Assembly (NCBI GenBank): GCA_937911325.1
Contig: CALDSD010000088.1
Location: forward strand, 1 to 52,310
DNA from: an uncultured Neomegalonema sp.
GTDB lineage: Bacteria; Pseudomonadota; Alphaproteobacteria; Rhodobacterales; Rhodobacteraceae
Direction: 5' to 3'
DNA: 52,310 nt
The position numbers and the translations under genes were made by a program. Of the stretch, positions 8,417 through 16,078 are shown piece after piece (within the stretch, counting starts at the first letter, position 1; each line of letters starts with the position of its first letter). The notes below the pieces were generated by a model, which was not told where the DNA came from, searched no databases, and saw only the letters and a list, made by a program, of their open reading frames with translations.

Positions 8417-8758
8417 ATGATCTTCACACCTGCATACGCGCAAGCCGCTGGAGCGCCGGCAGGCCCAGGACTGATCGAGAGCCTGTTGCCGTTCGTGTTG
8501 ATCTTCGTGATCATGTATTTCCTGATCATCCGTCCCCAGCAACAAAAGGCCAAACAGCATCGTGAGATGCTCGACGCCTTGCGCCGAGGCGACAGCGTCA
8601 TCACCTCTGGCGGACTGCACGCCAAGGTCACCAAGGTCAAGGACGACGAGGACGAGGTCGAGGCGGAGATCGCGCAAGGCGTGAAAGTCCGGCTCGTGAA
8701 GAGCATGATCGCGGCGGTGACGTCCAAGACCGAGCCGGCCGGCTCGGACAAGAAGTAA
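8417..8758 (+). CDS. yajC: Preprotein translocase accessory subunit YajC
   Basis: Small inner-membrane partner of SecDF in Sec-dependent export. The 113-residue product has an Ala/Gly/Pro-rich N-terminus and one membrane helix (about 22-41). Then comes the hallmark IIRPQQQKAKQHREML and the GDSVITSGGLHAKV motif, with a lysine-rich end. AAGGAG at 8405-8410 places the start firmly. It is followed after 21 bases by secD and then secF, the standard order. Confidence 0.96.
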   Translation: MIFTPAYAQAAGAPAGPGLIESLLPFVLIFVIMYFLIIRPQQQKAKQHREMLDALRRGDSVITSGGLHAKVTKVKDDEDEVEAEIAQGVKVRLVKSMIAAVTSKTEPAGSDKK

Positions 8759-8779
8759 CGACGGGGAAAGTAGACGCGC

Positions 8780-10474
8780 ATGCTGTTCTTCGAGCCTTGG
8801 AAGAAGGCGATGATGGCCTTCTTCGTTTTGCTCGGCCTCTGGTCGACATTTCCGAATTTCTTTTACGACACGGTTCAGCAATCGAACCTGGCGCGCGACG
8901 AAATCACTCGACTGGAGGAATTGGGGCAGGCGGCGACGCCTGATCTGGAAGCGCAGGCTGGCCAATGGCCGAGCTGGCTTGCGTCGGGTCTCGTAAACCT
9001 CGGGCTCGACCTGCAGGGCGGTTCGCATTTCCTGCTTGAAGCTCAGGTGACGGAGGTGCACCGCACGCGGATGGAGCAGCTGCGCGATTCGATCGGACCG
9101 ACGCTGCGGGAAGCCGGCGTGCGTCGCTACAGCGGCTTGCGGGTCATCGGCAGCGACCGTCTGCAAGTGCGCATCACCAATCCCGAGGACGTGGACGCGG
9201 CGCGGGCCGCCATGGCGAGCCTGATCGAACCGGTGGGCGGTACGGTCTTCGGCGGCGGCGGTTCGAGTTTCGAACTGACCGAGCCTGAGACTCAGACGTT
9301 TCAGATGGAGATGACAGACATCGCCAAACAGGCGATCGATCAGCGGACCGTCGCGCAGGCGATCGAGGTTGTGAGACGCCGCGTCGATGCGCTCGGCACG
9401 CGAGAGCCGACGATCCAGCGTCAAGGAACCAATCGGATCCTGGTGCAGCTGCCGGGGGAGGACGTCGCCAACATCCCGACGGATCAGGCGAAGCTTGAGT
9501 TCCAGATGGTGGCCGAGGCGGTCGGCCCGACGGAGATCGCGAATGGGCGGATCCCGAGGGACGTCGAGATCCTTGAATTCGACCCGGAGCTGAACCCGGG
9601 CCGCGAAGGCGAACGCTTCGCGGTCTTTCGCTAGGGGGACATCACCGGCGTTCAGCTCGCCGACGCGCAGCAGGGCTTCGACCCGCAAACAAACCTGCCG
9701 GTTGTGAACATCCGTTTTGACACCGCCGGCGCCCGCATTTTCGGCGACATCACGCGCAGCGCGGTGGGGCGCCGGTTCGCGATGGTGCTCGACGGGAAGG
9801 TCCTGTCGGCGCCGGTGATCCGCACGGCGATCCTGGGCGGCTCGGCGCAGATCAGCGGGGATTTTACCGCGGAAGAAGCCAATGAACTCGCCATCAACCT
9901 GCGGTCTGGCTCGCTGCCGGTGGCGCTTACGGTTGAGGAAAGCTCGGTTGTGGGGCCAGAGCTCGGACAGGACTCGGTCGACGCCGGGCGCATCGCCTGC
10001 ATCATCGCGTTTATGCTGGTGATGGTCTACATGGCGCTGTCGTACGGCTTGTTCGGCTTATTGGCCAACGCCGCTCTGATCTTGAACGTCAGCATGATCT
10101 TCGGCGTCCTGTCCCTGCTCGGCGCGACGCTGACGCTGCCCGGCATCGCCGGCATCGTGCTGACGATCGGTATGGCGGTGGACGCCAACGTGCTCGTGTT
10201 TGAGCGGATCCGAGAAGAGCTGCGACGTGGGCGAAACGTCGTGAAGGCGATCACGACAGGGTATGAGAAGGCGCTGACCGCGATCATCGACGCCAACGAC
10301 ACCACATTCCTCGCCGCGATCATTCTGTTCGCAATGGGATCAGGTCCGGTCAAAGGCTTCGCCGTCACTTTGGGGATCGGGATCGTCACGTCGGTGTTCA
10401 CGGCCGTGATGCTGACCCGGTTCTTCGTGGCGACGTGGTACGGCTACGCACGGCCGAAGACACTTGAACTCTGA
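8780..10474 (+). pseudogene. secD: SecD, interrupted by an in-frame TAG at codon 285
   Basis: SecD, with SecF, uses the proton gradient to complete Sec export. The frame from 8780 encodes the first membrane helix, the NLGLDLQGGSHF motif and most of the periplasmic head (284 residues), then stops at TAG 9632-9634. The same frame continues without shift: GDITGVQLADAQ, then PVVNIRFDTAGARIF, LDGKVLSAPVI, the five remaining helices and GMAVDANVLVFERIREE, ending at 10474. Restored length would be 565 codons including the stop, normal for the family. A product ending at 284 would lack helices 2-6. The downstream part has only a GTG at 9704 with no evident ribosome-binding site. A nonsense mutation, a base-call error and readthrough are all possible. 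Confidence 0.9.
9632..9634 (+). other. In-frame amber codon inside secD
   Basis: The TAG lies between CGC (Arg) and GGG (Gly) in a well-preserved frame. TAG also ends other genes here, such as the ABC ATPase (1392-1394), tatC and secF, so the codon is not globally reassigned. One base change to CAG, AAG, GAG, TTG, TCG, TGG, TAC or TAT would restore the frame. Confidence 0.93.
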
Positions 10475-10526
10475 GTGGTGCGTTGTAAGGCGGTCGCCGC
10501 GAGGACCGCAGCAAGGAGATCCGGCG

Positions 10527-11480
10527 ATGCGCCGTCTGAAGCTGATCAAAGACGAGACCAAGTTCGACTTCATGGGGATCCGGCGCATCGCGTTGGGGAT
10601 CTCTGCGGCCTTGATGATCGTATCGATGATCGATCTCGCGATCGCGGGACTGAACTTCGGCATCGATTTTCGCGGCGGAACCCTGATCGAGGCGCGTTTC
10701 CCCGAAGCGGCTGATCTTGGGCAGGTCAGAGACGTGGCCCGAGGCCTGGACCTTGGCGACGTGGCCGTGCAGGAGTTCGGGGCGGCGACCGACGTCCTGA
10801 TCCGGGTTGAGACCCAACCAGGAGGCGGAGATGCTCAGACCGCGGCGGTCGCAACGGTCACAGAAGCCTTACGCAACAGTTTTGAAGGCGTGGACATACG
10901 ACGAACGGAAACCGTAGGCCCGAAAGTCTCTGGCGAACTTATTCAGGCGGGCATCATCGCCATCGTGCTCGCCGTGGCCGCGGTGCTGGTCTACATCTGG
11001 CTGCGCTTTGAATGGCAATTCGCAGTCGGCGCAGTGGCCGCCTTGACCCATGACGTCGTGTTGACGATCGGGGTGTTCGCGCTGCTGCAGCTGGAGTTCA
11101 ACCTGTCGATTATCGCGGCGATCCTGACGATCGTTGGGTACTCTCTGAACGATACCGTCGTGGTGTTCGATCGGGTGCGTGAGAACCTACGGCGCTTCAA
11201 GACGACGCCGCTTGACGACGTATTGAACCTGTCGATCAACGAGACTTTGTCGCGCACGATCATGACCTCGGTGACGACGCTTATCGCGCTGTTCGCCCTC
11301 TATTTCCTCGGCGGCGAAGTCATCCGCGGGTTCACATTCGCGATGATCTGGGGCGTTGTGGTCGGAACTTTCTCCTCGGTGTTCGTCGCCTCGCCGTTGC
11401 TGTTGCTGCTAGGTGTGAAACGCGACTGGGATCAGGAGGCGAGCCCCAAGGACGGCGCGGGCGTTCAGTTCGGCGGCTAG
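10527..11480 (+). CDS. secF: Protein translocase subunit SecF
   Basis: Partner of SecD in the auxiliary SecDF complex. From ATG 10527 the 317-residue protein begins MRRLKLIKDETKFDFM and has a first helix near residues 20-40. The hallmark NFGIDFRGGTLIEARF motif follows, then a periplasmic head and five further helices. These include the VGYSLNDTVVVFDRVREN segment, equivalent to the functional helix in SecD. AAGGAG at 10513-10518 fixes the start; the longer reading from a TTG at 10464 overlaps secD and has no such site. The frame is intact, in contrast to secD immediately upstream. Confidence 0.96.
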   Translation: MRRLKLIKDETKFDFMGIRRIALGISAALMIVSMIDLAIAGLNFGIDFRGGTLIEARFPEAADLGQVRDVARGLDLGDVAVQEFGAATDVLIRVETQPGGGDAQTAAVATVTEALRNSFEGVDIRRTETVGPKVSGELIQAGIIAIVLAVAAVLVYIWLRFEWQFAVGAVAALTHDVVLTIGVFALLQLEFNLSIIAAILTIVGYSLNDTVVVFDRVRENLRRFKTTPLDDVLNLSINETLSRTIMTSVTTLIALFALYFLGGEVIRGFTFAMIWGVVVGTFSSVFVASPLLLLLGVKRDWDQEASPKDGAGVQFGG

Positions 11481-11513
11481 GGCGTCAAGAGCGAAGACGG
11501 CGGAGCGACGCTC

Positions 11514-11891
11514 ATGAAGATGACCGAACTGGAGTTCGAGGGCGCTCAACCTCCCATCGACAGCTATGGCGCCGGCGGATTCCGCATCGCAGGGACCTTC
11601 CGCGAGGGGTCGTTGTTGCTTGGACCGCAGGGGGCAGGGCGGTGGTCCTTGGAGAGCTTCGACCAATTGTCCGACGGACACTTAGGCGACTTTGACGGCT
11701 TTTCCGGCGCGGTCGACGTGATCTTGATCGGCGCCGGCGCCGAGCTGCGTCCGTTGCCCGCGAGCTTGCGCGCCCAGCTCGAGGCGGCCGGTTTCGGGGT
11801 TGAGACGATGTCGACCTCTTCCGCCTGCCGCACCTACAACGTCTTGTTGTCGGAGGGGCGGCGCGTCGGAGCAGCGCTCATTGCGGTTTAG
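11514..11891 (+). CDS. Mth938-like domain protein (DUF498)
   Basis: A 125-residue Mth938/DUF498 protein, the bacterial relative of mitochondrial complex I assembly factor NDUFAF3. Its bacterial role is not established. The family pattern is visible: IDSYGAGGFRIAG near residues 15-27, SLLLGPQG, VILIGAGAELRPLP (69-82) and a late STSSACRTYNVLL segment. It follows secF by 33 bases, as is usual in alphaproteobacteria. Its position may simply reflect transcription from the yajC promoter. Confidence 0.85.
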   Translation: MKMTELEFEGAQPPIDSYGAGGFRIAGTFREGSLLLGPQGAGRWSLESFDQLSDGHLGDFDGFSGAVDVILIGAGAELRPLPASLRAQLEAAGFGVETMSTSSACRTYNVLLSEGRRVGAALIAV

Positions 11892-11981
11892 CTATAAATT
11901 TAATGTTGTGGGTGCTGGACTTTAGGTGACGCTCGCCGCACATCAACCACATGATTTTCTGACCTGAACAGGAGAGAGACC

Positions 11982-12593
11982 ATGGCCTTTACGCTGCCTG
12001 ATCTTCCATACGCGCATGACGCCCTCGCATCGCTTGGCATGAGCCAGGAGACGCTCGAGTTTCACCACGACATCCACCACAAGGCGTATGTCGACAACGG
12101 CAACAAGCTGATTGCGGGCACCGAGTGGGAAAACAAGTCGCTCGAAGAGATCGTCAAAGGCACGTATCAGTCGGGCGCGGTCGCACAGAACGGGATCTTC
12201 AACAACGCGTCGCAGCATTGGAACCATGCCCAGTTCTGGGAGATGATGGGCCCGGGCGAAGACAAGAAGATGCCGGGCGAGTTGGAGAGCCGGATCGCCG
12301 ATGCGTTCGGGGCGGGCGATGATTTCAAAAGTCAGTTCTCGGCCGCCGGCGCGGGGCAGTTCGGATCCGGTTGGGCCTGGCTGGTCGTTGACACCGACGG
12401 CGCTCTGAAGGTCACCAAGACTGAAAACGGCGTCAATCCGCTGTGCTTCAATCAGACCGCGCTTTTGGGCTGCGATGTGTGGGAGCACTCCTACTACATC
12501 GACTTCCGGAACAAGCGTCCGGTCTATCTTGAGAACTTCCTCAACAAGTTGGTGAACTGGGAAAACGTGGCGGCGCGGCTCGCTGCGGCGTAA
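11982..12593 (+). CDS. sodB: Superoxide dismutase, iron type
   Basis: Converts superoxide to hydrogen peroxide and oxygen. The 203-residue protein has the expected ligand segments: His in ETLEFHHDIHHKAYV (about 27), His in SQHWNHAQFW (about 74), and Asp/His in CDVWEHSYYIDF. The Gln two residues before WNH (NNASQHWNH) is the arrangement of iron enzymes; a cambialistic enzyme cannot be excluded. No signal peptide is seen, so it is cytoplasmic. AGGAGAGAG just upstream supports the start, and a strong terminator follows. TATAAA near 11892-11897 is a possible promoter element. Confidence 0.95.
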   Translation: MAFTLPDLPYAHDALASLGMSQETLEFHHDIHHKAYVDNGNKLIAGTEWENKSLEEIVKGTYQSGAVAQNGIFNNASQHWNHAQFWEMMGPGEDKKMPGELESRIADAFGAGDDFKSQFSAAGAGQFGSGWAWLVVDTDGALKVTKTENGVNPLCFNQTALLGCDVWEHSYYIDFRNKRPVYLENFLNKLVNWENVAARLAAA

Positions 12594-12619
12594 GCAAGAA
12601 CGACAAGCGATTGCGACAG

Positions 12620-12650
12620 CGCCCCGCTTCGGCGGGGCGTTTTCTTTTTT
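12620..12650 (+). terminator. Rho-independent terminator after sodB
   Basis: CGCCCCGC (12620-12627), a TTCG loop and GCGGGGCG (12632-12639) form a perfect 8-bp stem with a stable tetraloop. TTTTCTTTTTT follows. It separates sodB from rarD. Confidence 0.93.
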
Positions 12651-12663
12651 GCGGGACAGCGAG

Positions 12664-13569
12664 ATGCGAGAGGACGAACAGGGCCGTATCGGCGGCATCG
12701 ATCAGATCGGACTGATCGCCGCGCTGAGCGCCTTCACGATCTGGGGGCTGGGTCCGCTCTATTGGGCGTTGCTTGCGGGGGTTCCGGCAGTGGACGTCTT
12801 GGCGCATCGCGCGATCTGGAGCGCTGTGTTGATCGGCGGCTTTTGTGTGATCTCGGGACGGGGCGCGAAAGTGAGGGCCGCGCTCGCCAACAGACGTGTT
12901 CTGGCGGGTCTGGGGGCCTCTGGTCTGTTCATCGCCTTCAATTGGGGCCTTTTCATCTGGGCGATCCAGAACGGCTTCGCGCTCGAGGCGAGCCTTGGAT
13001 ACTATGTCTATCCACTGGTCGCCGTCGCCCTGGGGCGCATCGCCTTGGCGGAGGAGTTGTCGCAGCGCAAGCAAGTCGCCGTCGCGCTCGCGGCTCTGAG
13101 CGTCCTCCTGCTGACGGCGGGTCTCGGCGCCGCGCCATGGATTGCGATCGCTTTGGCGCTCAGCTTTGGATGCTATGGCCTGATCCGAAAAGTGCTCGAT
13201 GTTGGGCCGATCACAGGCGTCTTTATCGAATCTGCGCTTTTGATCCCGCTGGCCTTCGTTTGGTTGTGGGCGTATCCCACGACCTTGAGATCGGAAGTTC
13301 CGGTTGAAACCGTCGCCTTGCTGGTGATCGGCGGGCTCTATACGGCGGCGCCGCTCATGCTGTTCTCTGAAGCGGCCAAGCGGATGCCGCTGTCGACGCT
13401 GGGCGTGTTGCAATACTTGAACCCGACGCTGCAGTTCGCCTGCGCGGTCTTCGTCTTTGGCGAGGCCTTCACGGTGTGGCACGCGGCTGCGTTTTGTGGG
13501 ATCTGGTGCGCCTTGGCGCTCTATTCGACGGATCTGGTGCGCCGGTCAAAACCCACCGTCGCAAAATAG
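12664..13569 (+). CDS. rarD: EamA-family transporter RarD
   Basis: A predicted inner-membrane exporter of the drug/metabolite transporter superfamily. RarD itself has no firmly known substrate. The protein has about ten hydrophobic helices in two EamA repeats, with the RarD-type start ALSAFTIWGLGPLYWALL, AHRAIWSAVL, FNWGLFIWAIQNG and LGYYVYPL. Later comes the PLMLFSEAAKRMPLSTLG and LQYLNPTLQF pair. The ATG at 12664 is preferred; the frame extends to a TTG at 12649, but that lies inside the sodB terminator T-run. The gene ends next to a terminator shared with the opposing cytochrome gene. Confidence 0.92.
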   Translation: MREDEQGRIGGIDQIGLIAALSAFTIWGLGPLYWALLAGVPAVDVLAHRAIWSAVLIGGFCVISGRGAKVRAALANRRVLAGLGASGLFIAFNWGLFIWAIQNGFALEASLGYYVYPLVAVALGRIALAEELSQRKQVAVALAALSVLLLTAGLGAAPWIAIALALSFGCYGLIRKVLDVGPITGVFIESALLIPLAFVWLWAYPTTLRSEVPVETVALLVIGGLYTAAPLMLFSEAAKRMPLSTLGVLQYLNPTLQFACAVFVFGEAFTVWHAAAFCGIWCALALYSTDLVRRSKPTVAK

Positions 13570-13595
13570 AAAAGGGGCCGTTCACGACCCCTTCT
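13564..13595 (-). terminator. Terminator between rarD and cytochrome c, oriented for the minus strand
   Basis: AAGGGG (13572-13577) pairs with CCCCTT (13588-13593), with a short inner CG/CG pair around TTCA. Read on the minus strand the stem is followed by a T-rich run (TTCTATTTT), so it best serves the cytochrome c gene. The T-run overlaps the last codons of rarD. Confidence 0.7.
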
Positions 13596-13618
13596 CACGT
13601 TCGGAAACGCCGATGCGA

Positions 13619-14056
13619 CTAGTTGGTGGCTTCGAAGATGCCCCCTTCTTCCGCCATATACGTGATGACATTGGCGATATCGTCTTCTTTCTTAAGGCCG
13701 GCGAAAGCCATCTTGGTGCCTTCGATGTAACCTTTGGGATTAGCAAGGTAGGCCGACAGGGTCTCGACGTTCCAGACCAGGCCTTCTTCACCTTTGGCGA
13801 TCATCGCATCCGAATACTTGAAGCCTTCGATCGCAGCCGCTGGACGACCGATGATGCCAACTTGGTGCGGGCCGACGCGGTTCTTATCCTTGTCGATGAC
13901 GTGACAGGCTTTGCACTTTCGGTAGACTTTCTTGCCAGCTTTGGCGTCCCCGCCGAGCGCTGCGACCTCGGCAGCCGTATCTTGAGCGATTGCGGCGACC
14001 GGGGCGACCGACAGCATAGCGGCGGCGAGAGCGCCTTTGAGCAGTTTTGAAACCAT
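13619..14056 (-). CDS. Class I cytochrome c (c550/c2-like), periplasmic
   Basis: A small soluble electron carrier. From ATG 14056 the first 25 residues form a Sec signal peptide (MVSKLLKGALAAAML, cleavage after AIA). The mature part has the haem motif CKACH, the RVGPHQVGIIGRPA segment and an axial methionine in TKMAFAGLKK. GGAGGAAT just upstream fixes this start, although the frame stays open for 53 more codons. Length (145) suits mitochondrial-like c-type carriers of alphaproteobacteria. A NapC- or oxidase-linked role cannot be told from context. Confidence 0.93.
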   Translation of the reverse strand: MVSKLLKGALAAAMLSVAPVAAIAQDTAAEVAALGGDAKAGKKVYRKCKACHVIDKDKNRVGPHQVGIIGRPAAAIEGFKYSDAMIAKGEEGLVWNVETLSAYLANPKGYIEGTKMAFAGLKKEDDIANVITYMAEEGGIFEATN

Positions 14057-14105
14057 TCGTATTCCTCCAGAATCGTGCATTCTCGGTCCGAGCGTCAGCG
14101 ATTGG

Positions 14106-14130
14106 CGCGAAATCATCTGAGATGATCGCG
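14106..14130. repeat. Dyad upstream of cytochrome c
   Basis: CGCGA-AA-TCATC (14106-14117) faces GATGA-TCGCG (14121-14130) across a three-base TGA centre, giving ten base pairs with an AA bulge. It lies 50-74 bases upstream of the cytochrome start and could be an operator or a leader hairpin. Confidence 0.4.
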
Positions 14131-14211
14131 TCAGGGCTTTGTCGGTCTTCCAGGCCAGATCATAATGCTGGCAATGGCGAAAGATAGGCGGCGGATTGCC
14201 TCCGTCCCGTC

Positions 14212-14805
14212 TCAAATCGATGAAAATGCGGATTTAAGCGTTTTGATCGTCCCGTTTACGTCTGGCGCCAGCGTGAAGTGTTCGTTCAACTCGCCATGCA
14301 GAAAGCCCTCGGCGGCCATGTGTTCAAAGAGGGTGAGAAGCGGGCGCCAATACCCTTCGAGATCAAAGAACACGATCGGTTTTTTATGCACGCCGATTTG
14401 TCGCCAGGTCAGCGCCTCGATGACCTCATCCAACGTTCCAACGCCGCCAGGGAGGACGACCAACGCATCAGAGTTTTGTAACATCAATGACTTACGTTGA
14501 TGCAAACTCTCGGTGACGACGATGTTCGGCAGCTCGCGTCGAGTGATTTCGCGCTCCCAAAGACCTCTGGGAATGAAGCCGATCGCTTCGCCGCCAGCGT
14601 CCCGACAGGCGCTCGAGATCTCTCCCATCAGGCCAAGATCGCCAGCGCCATAGACAAGACGCATCTTCTCTTGCGCTAACGCGGCGCCCAAAGCGCGCGC
14701 GGCGGCGGCGTATTTTGGCGCCGCGCCGCTCTTCGCGCCGCAATAAACACACACGACGGGCGCGCTCTTTTCGCGAGTTTGATCATTTCTCACATCGTTG
14801 AGCAT
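14212..14805 (-). CDS. LOG-family protein (TIGR00730)
   Basis: LOG proteins cleave nucleoside 5'-monophosphates between base and ribose phosphate (cytokinin-activating type or related nucleosidases). The 197-residue protein has VCVYCGAKSG near the N-terminus, the YGAGDLGLMGEIS segment (54-66) and the diagnostic PGGVGTLDEVIEAL motif (about 118-131). In the first motif, Asp replaces the usual second Gly pair residue (GAGDLGLMG). Substrate choice in bacteria is unclear. It is divergent from the LysM gene at 14942. Confidence 0.92.
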   Translation of the reverse strand: MLNDVRNDQTREKSAPVVCVYCGAKSGAAPKYAAAARALGAALAQEKMRLVYGAGDLGLMGEISSACRDAGGEAIGFIPRGLWEREITRRELPNIVVTESLHQRKSLMLQNSDALVVLPGGVGTLDEVIEALTWRQIGVHKKPIVFFDLEGYWRPLLTLFEHMAAEGFLHGELNEHFTLAPDVNGTIKTLKSAFSSI

Positions 14806-14941
14806 GCTTTGCGCCTTGATTCAGCCCGTCGCCGGTTTGTTTTCGGGACCGGCTATATTATGGGTACGAAGAGAGCCCGCTAGGATCAATTGGCCCTTTG
14901 CAGCGCGGGCCGTCATGCGCCGTCAGGCAGGGAGATCCATC

Positions 14942-15979
14942 ATGTCACGTCGCGACGTCACGATGATCACAATCGCGGTCTTGTTCCTGATCGGGTTCGG
15001 TATCGCCGGTTGGTTCCTAAGCGGCGATGATCCGTCGGAAGATGTTGCGGCGACGCCGCCGAGCCCGTCCAGTTCGGAAGATCCCGAGCTGTCGGATGCG
15101 ATCGCAGCGGCGCAAGAGCAGATCGGCGCGGCGACGGAGGCGCTTGGAGGATCCGACGTCGAGCCCGAGAGTGGGGGCGCGACGGAGGACGAGGCGGCGA
15201 CGCCGAGCTTTGACGTCGTGCGCGTCTCGCCTGATGGAATGGGCGTCCTGGCCGGACGCGCAGAGCCGAACTCGACGGTCTTGCTGACGATCGACGGAGA
15301 CACGACCGAAGTGACCGCCAATGCGTCCGGCGAGTTCGTCGCGACCATTGACGCGCCTTTCGCCGGCGATACACGCACGATCGAGTTGAGCCAGATCGGC
15401 GAAACGGGCGAGGAGGTGAAGGCTGAAGCCCCGGTCATCATTGCGCGGCCGACGGAAGAGGGTGGGGAGGTCGTCGCCTTCGTGCCAAAGCCGAAAGGCG
15501 TTGAAGTGCTGCAGCCGCCCTCGCCGCGGACCGATGGGGAAGTGAGCATCGACGCGCTGTCTTACGCCGACGAAGGAGACGTGGTCGTGGCGGGCCGGGG
15601 CGAGCCGGGGACGTCCGCGCGGATCTACCTCGACAACGAGTTGCAGGCGGAGGCTGAGGTCGACGAACAGGGCGAGTGGACGGCGAACATCGCGCAAGAC
15701 GCGCCGCCAGCCGTTTACACGCTCAGGGTCGATCAGGTTGAAAGCCCAACAGGCGCGGTCACCAGCCGGGCGGAGACGCCGTTTGAACGGGCGTTGCCGT
15801 CGGACATCGTTCTTGCGGATGGCGACGTCGTTGTCCAACCCGGCAACAACCTTTGGCGCATTGCGTCGTTCGTCTATGGCGACGGGCTGCGCTATCACAC
15901 GATTTATTCAGCGAACCAGTCGCAAATTCGAGACCCGGATCTAATTTATCCAGGACAAATTATTCAACTGCCGAACTAG
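14942..15979 (+). CDS. Membrane-anchored LysM protein with Ig-like repeats
   Basis: Envelope protein of 345 residues with an inner-membrane anchor (about 6-28), an acidic/serine linker, two Ig-like modules with PDGMGVLAGRAEP and EGDVVVAGRGEPG motifs, and a C-terminal LysM domain (VQPGNNLWRIASFVYGDG). The whole suggests a periplasmic peptidoglycan-binding protein tethered to the inner membrane. GGGAGAT (14930-14936) fixes ATG 14942; the open frame back to 14798 overlaps the opposing LOG gene. This LysM plus Ig-like architecture is common in alphaproteobacteria; its precise role is not known to me. Confidence 0.88.
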   Translation: MSRRDVTMITIAVLFLIGFGIAGWFLSGDDPSEDVAATPPSPSSSEDPELSDAIAAAQEQIGAATEALGGSDVEPESGGATEDEAATPSFDVVRVSPDGMGVLAGRAEPNSTVLLTIDGDTTEVTANASGEFVATIDAPFAGDTRTIELSQIGETGEEVKAEAPVIIARPTEEGGEVVAFVPKPKGVEVLQPPSPRTDGEVSIDALSYADEGDVVVAGRGEPGTSARIYLDNELQAEAEVDEQGEWTANIAQDAPPAVYTLRVDQVESPTGAVTSRAETPFERALPSDIVLADGDVVVQPGNNLWRIASFVYGDGLRYHTIYSANQSQIRDPDLIYPGQIIQLPN

Positions 15980-16078
15980 GCATTGTTTGAGCCGACAGCT
16001 TGATCGCGGCGGATCTTCGCGGCGGCAGCCCAGTTTTGGCGACTCTTCAAAGGACCTTCGCAGGGGAGGAAACGGGGT

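Noticed and set aside
8267-9688. 473-codon minus frame opposite yajC and secD
   Set aside because: Arg/His/Leu-rich shadow composition and crosses two real genes on the other strand.
9704-10474. C-terminal SecD half as an independent gene from GTG 9704
   Set aside because: No ribosome-binding site, begins inside a conserved domain; better read as the continuation of secD after the TAG.
10464-10526. TTG start for secF overlapping secD
   Set aside because: AAGGAG at 10513-10518 places the start at 10527.
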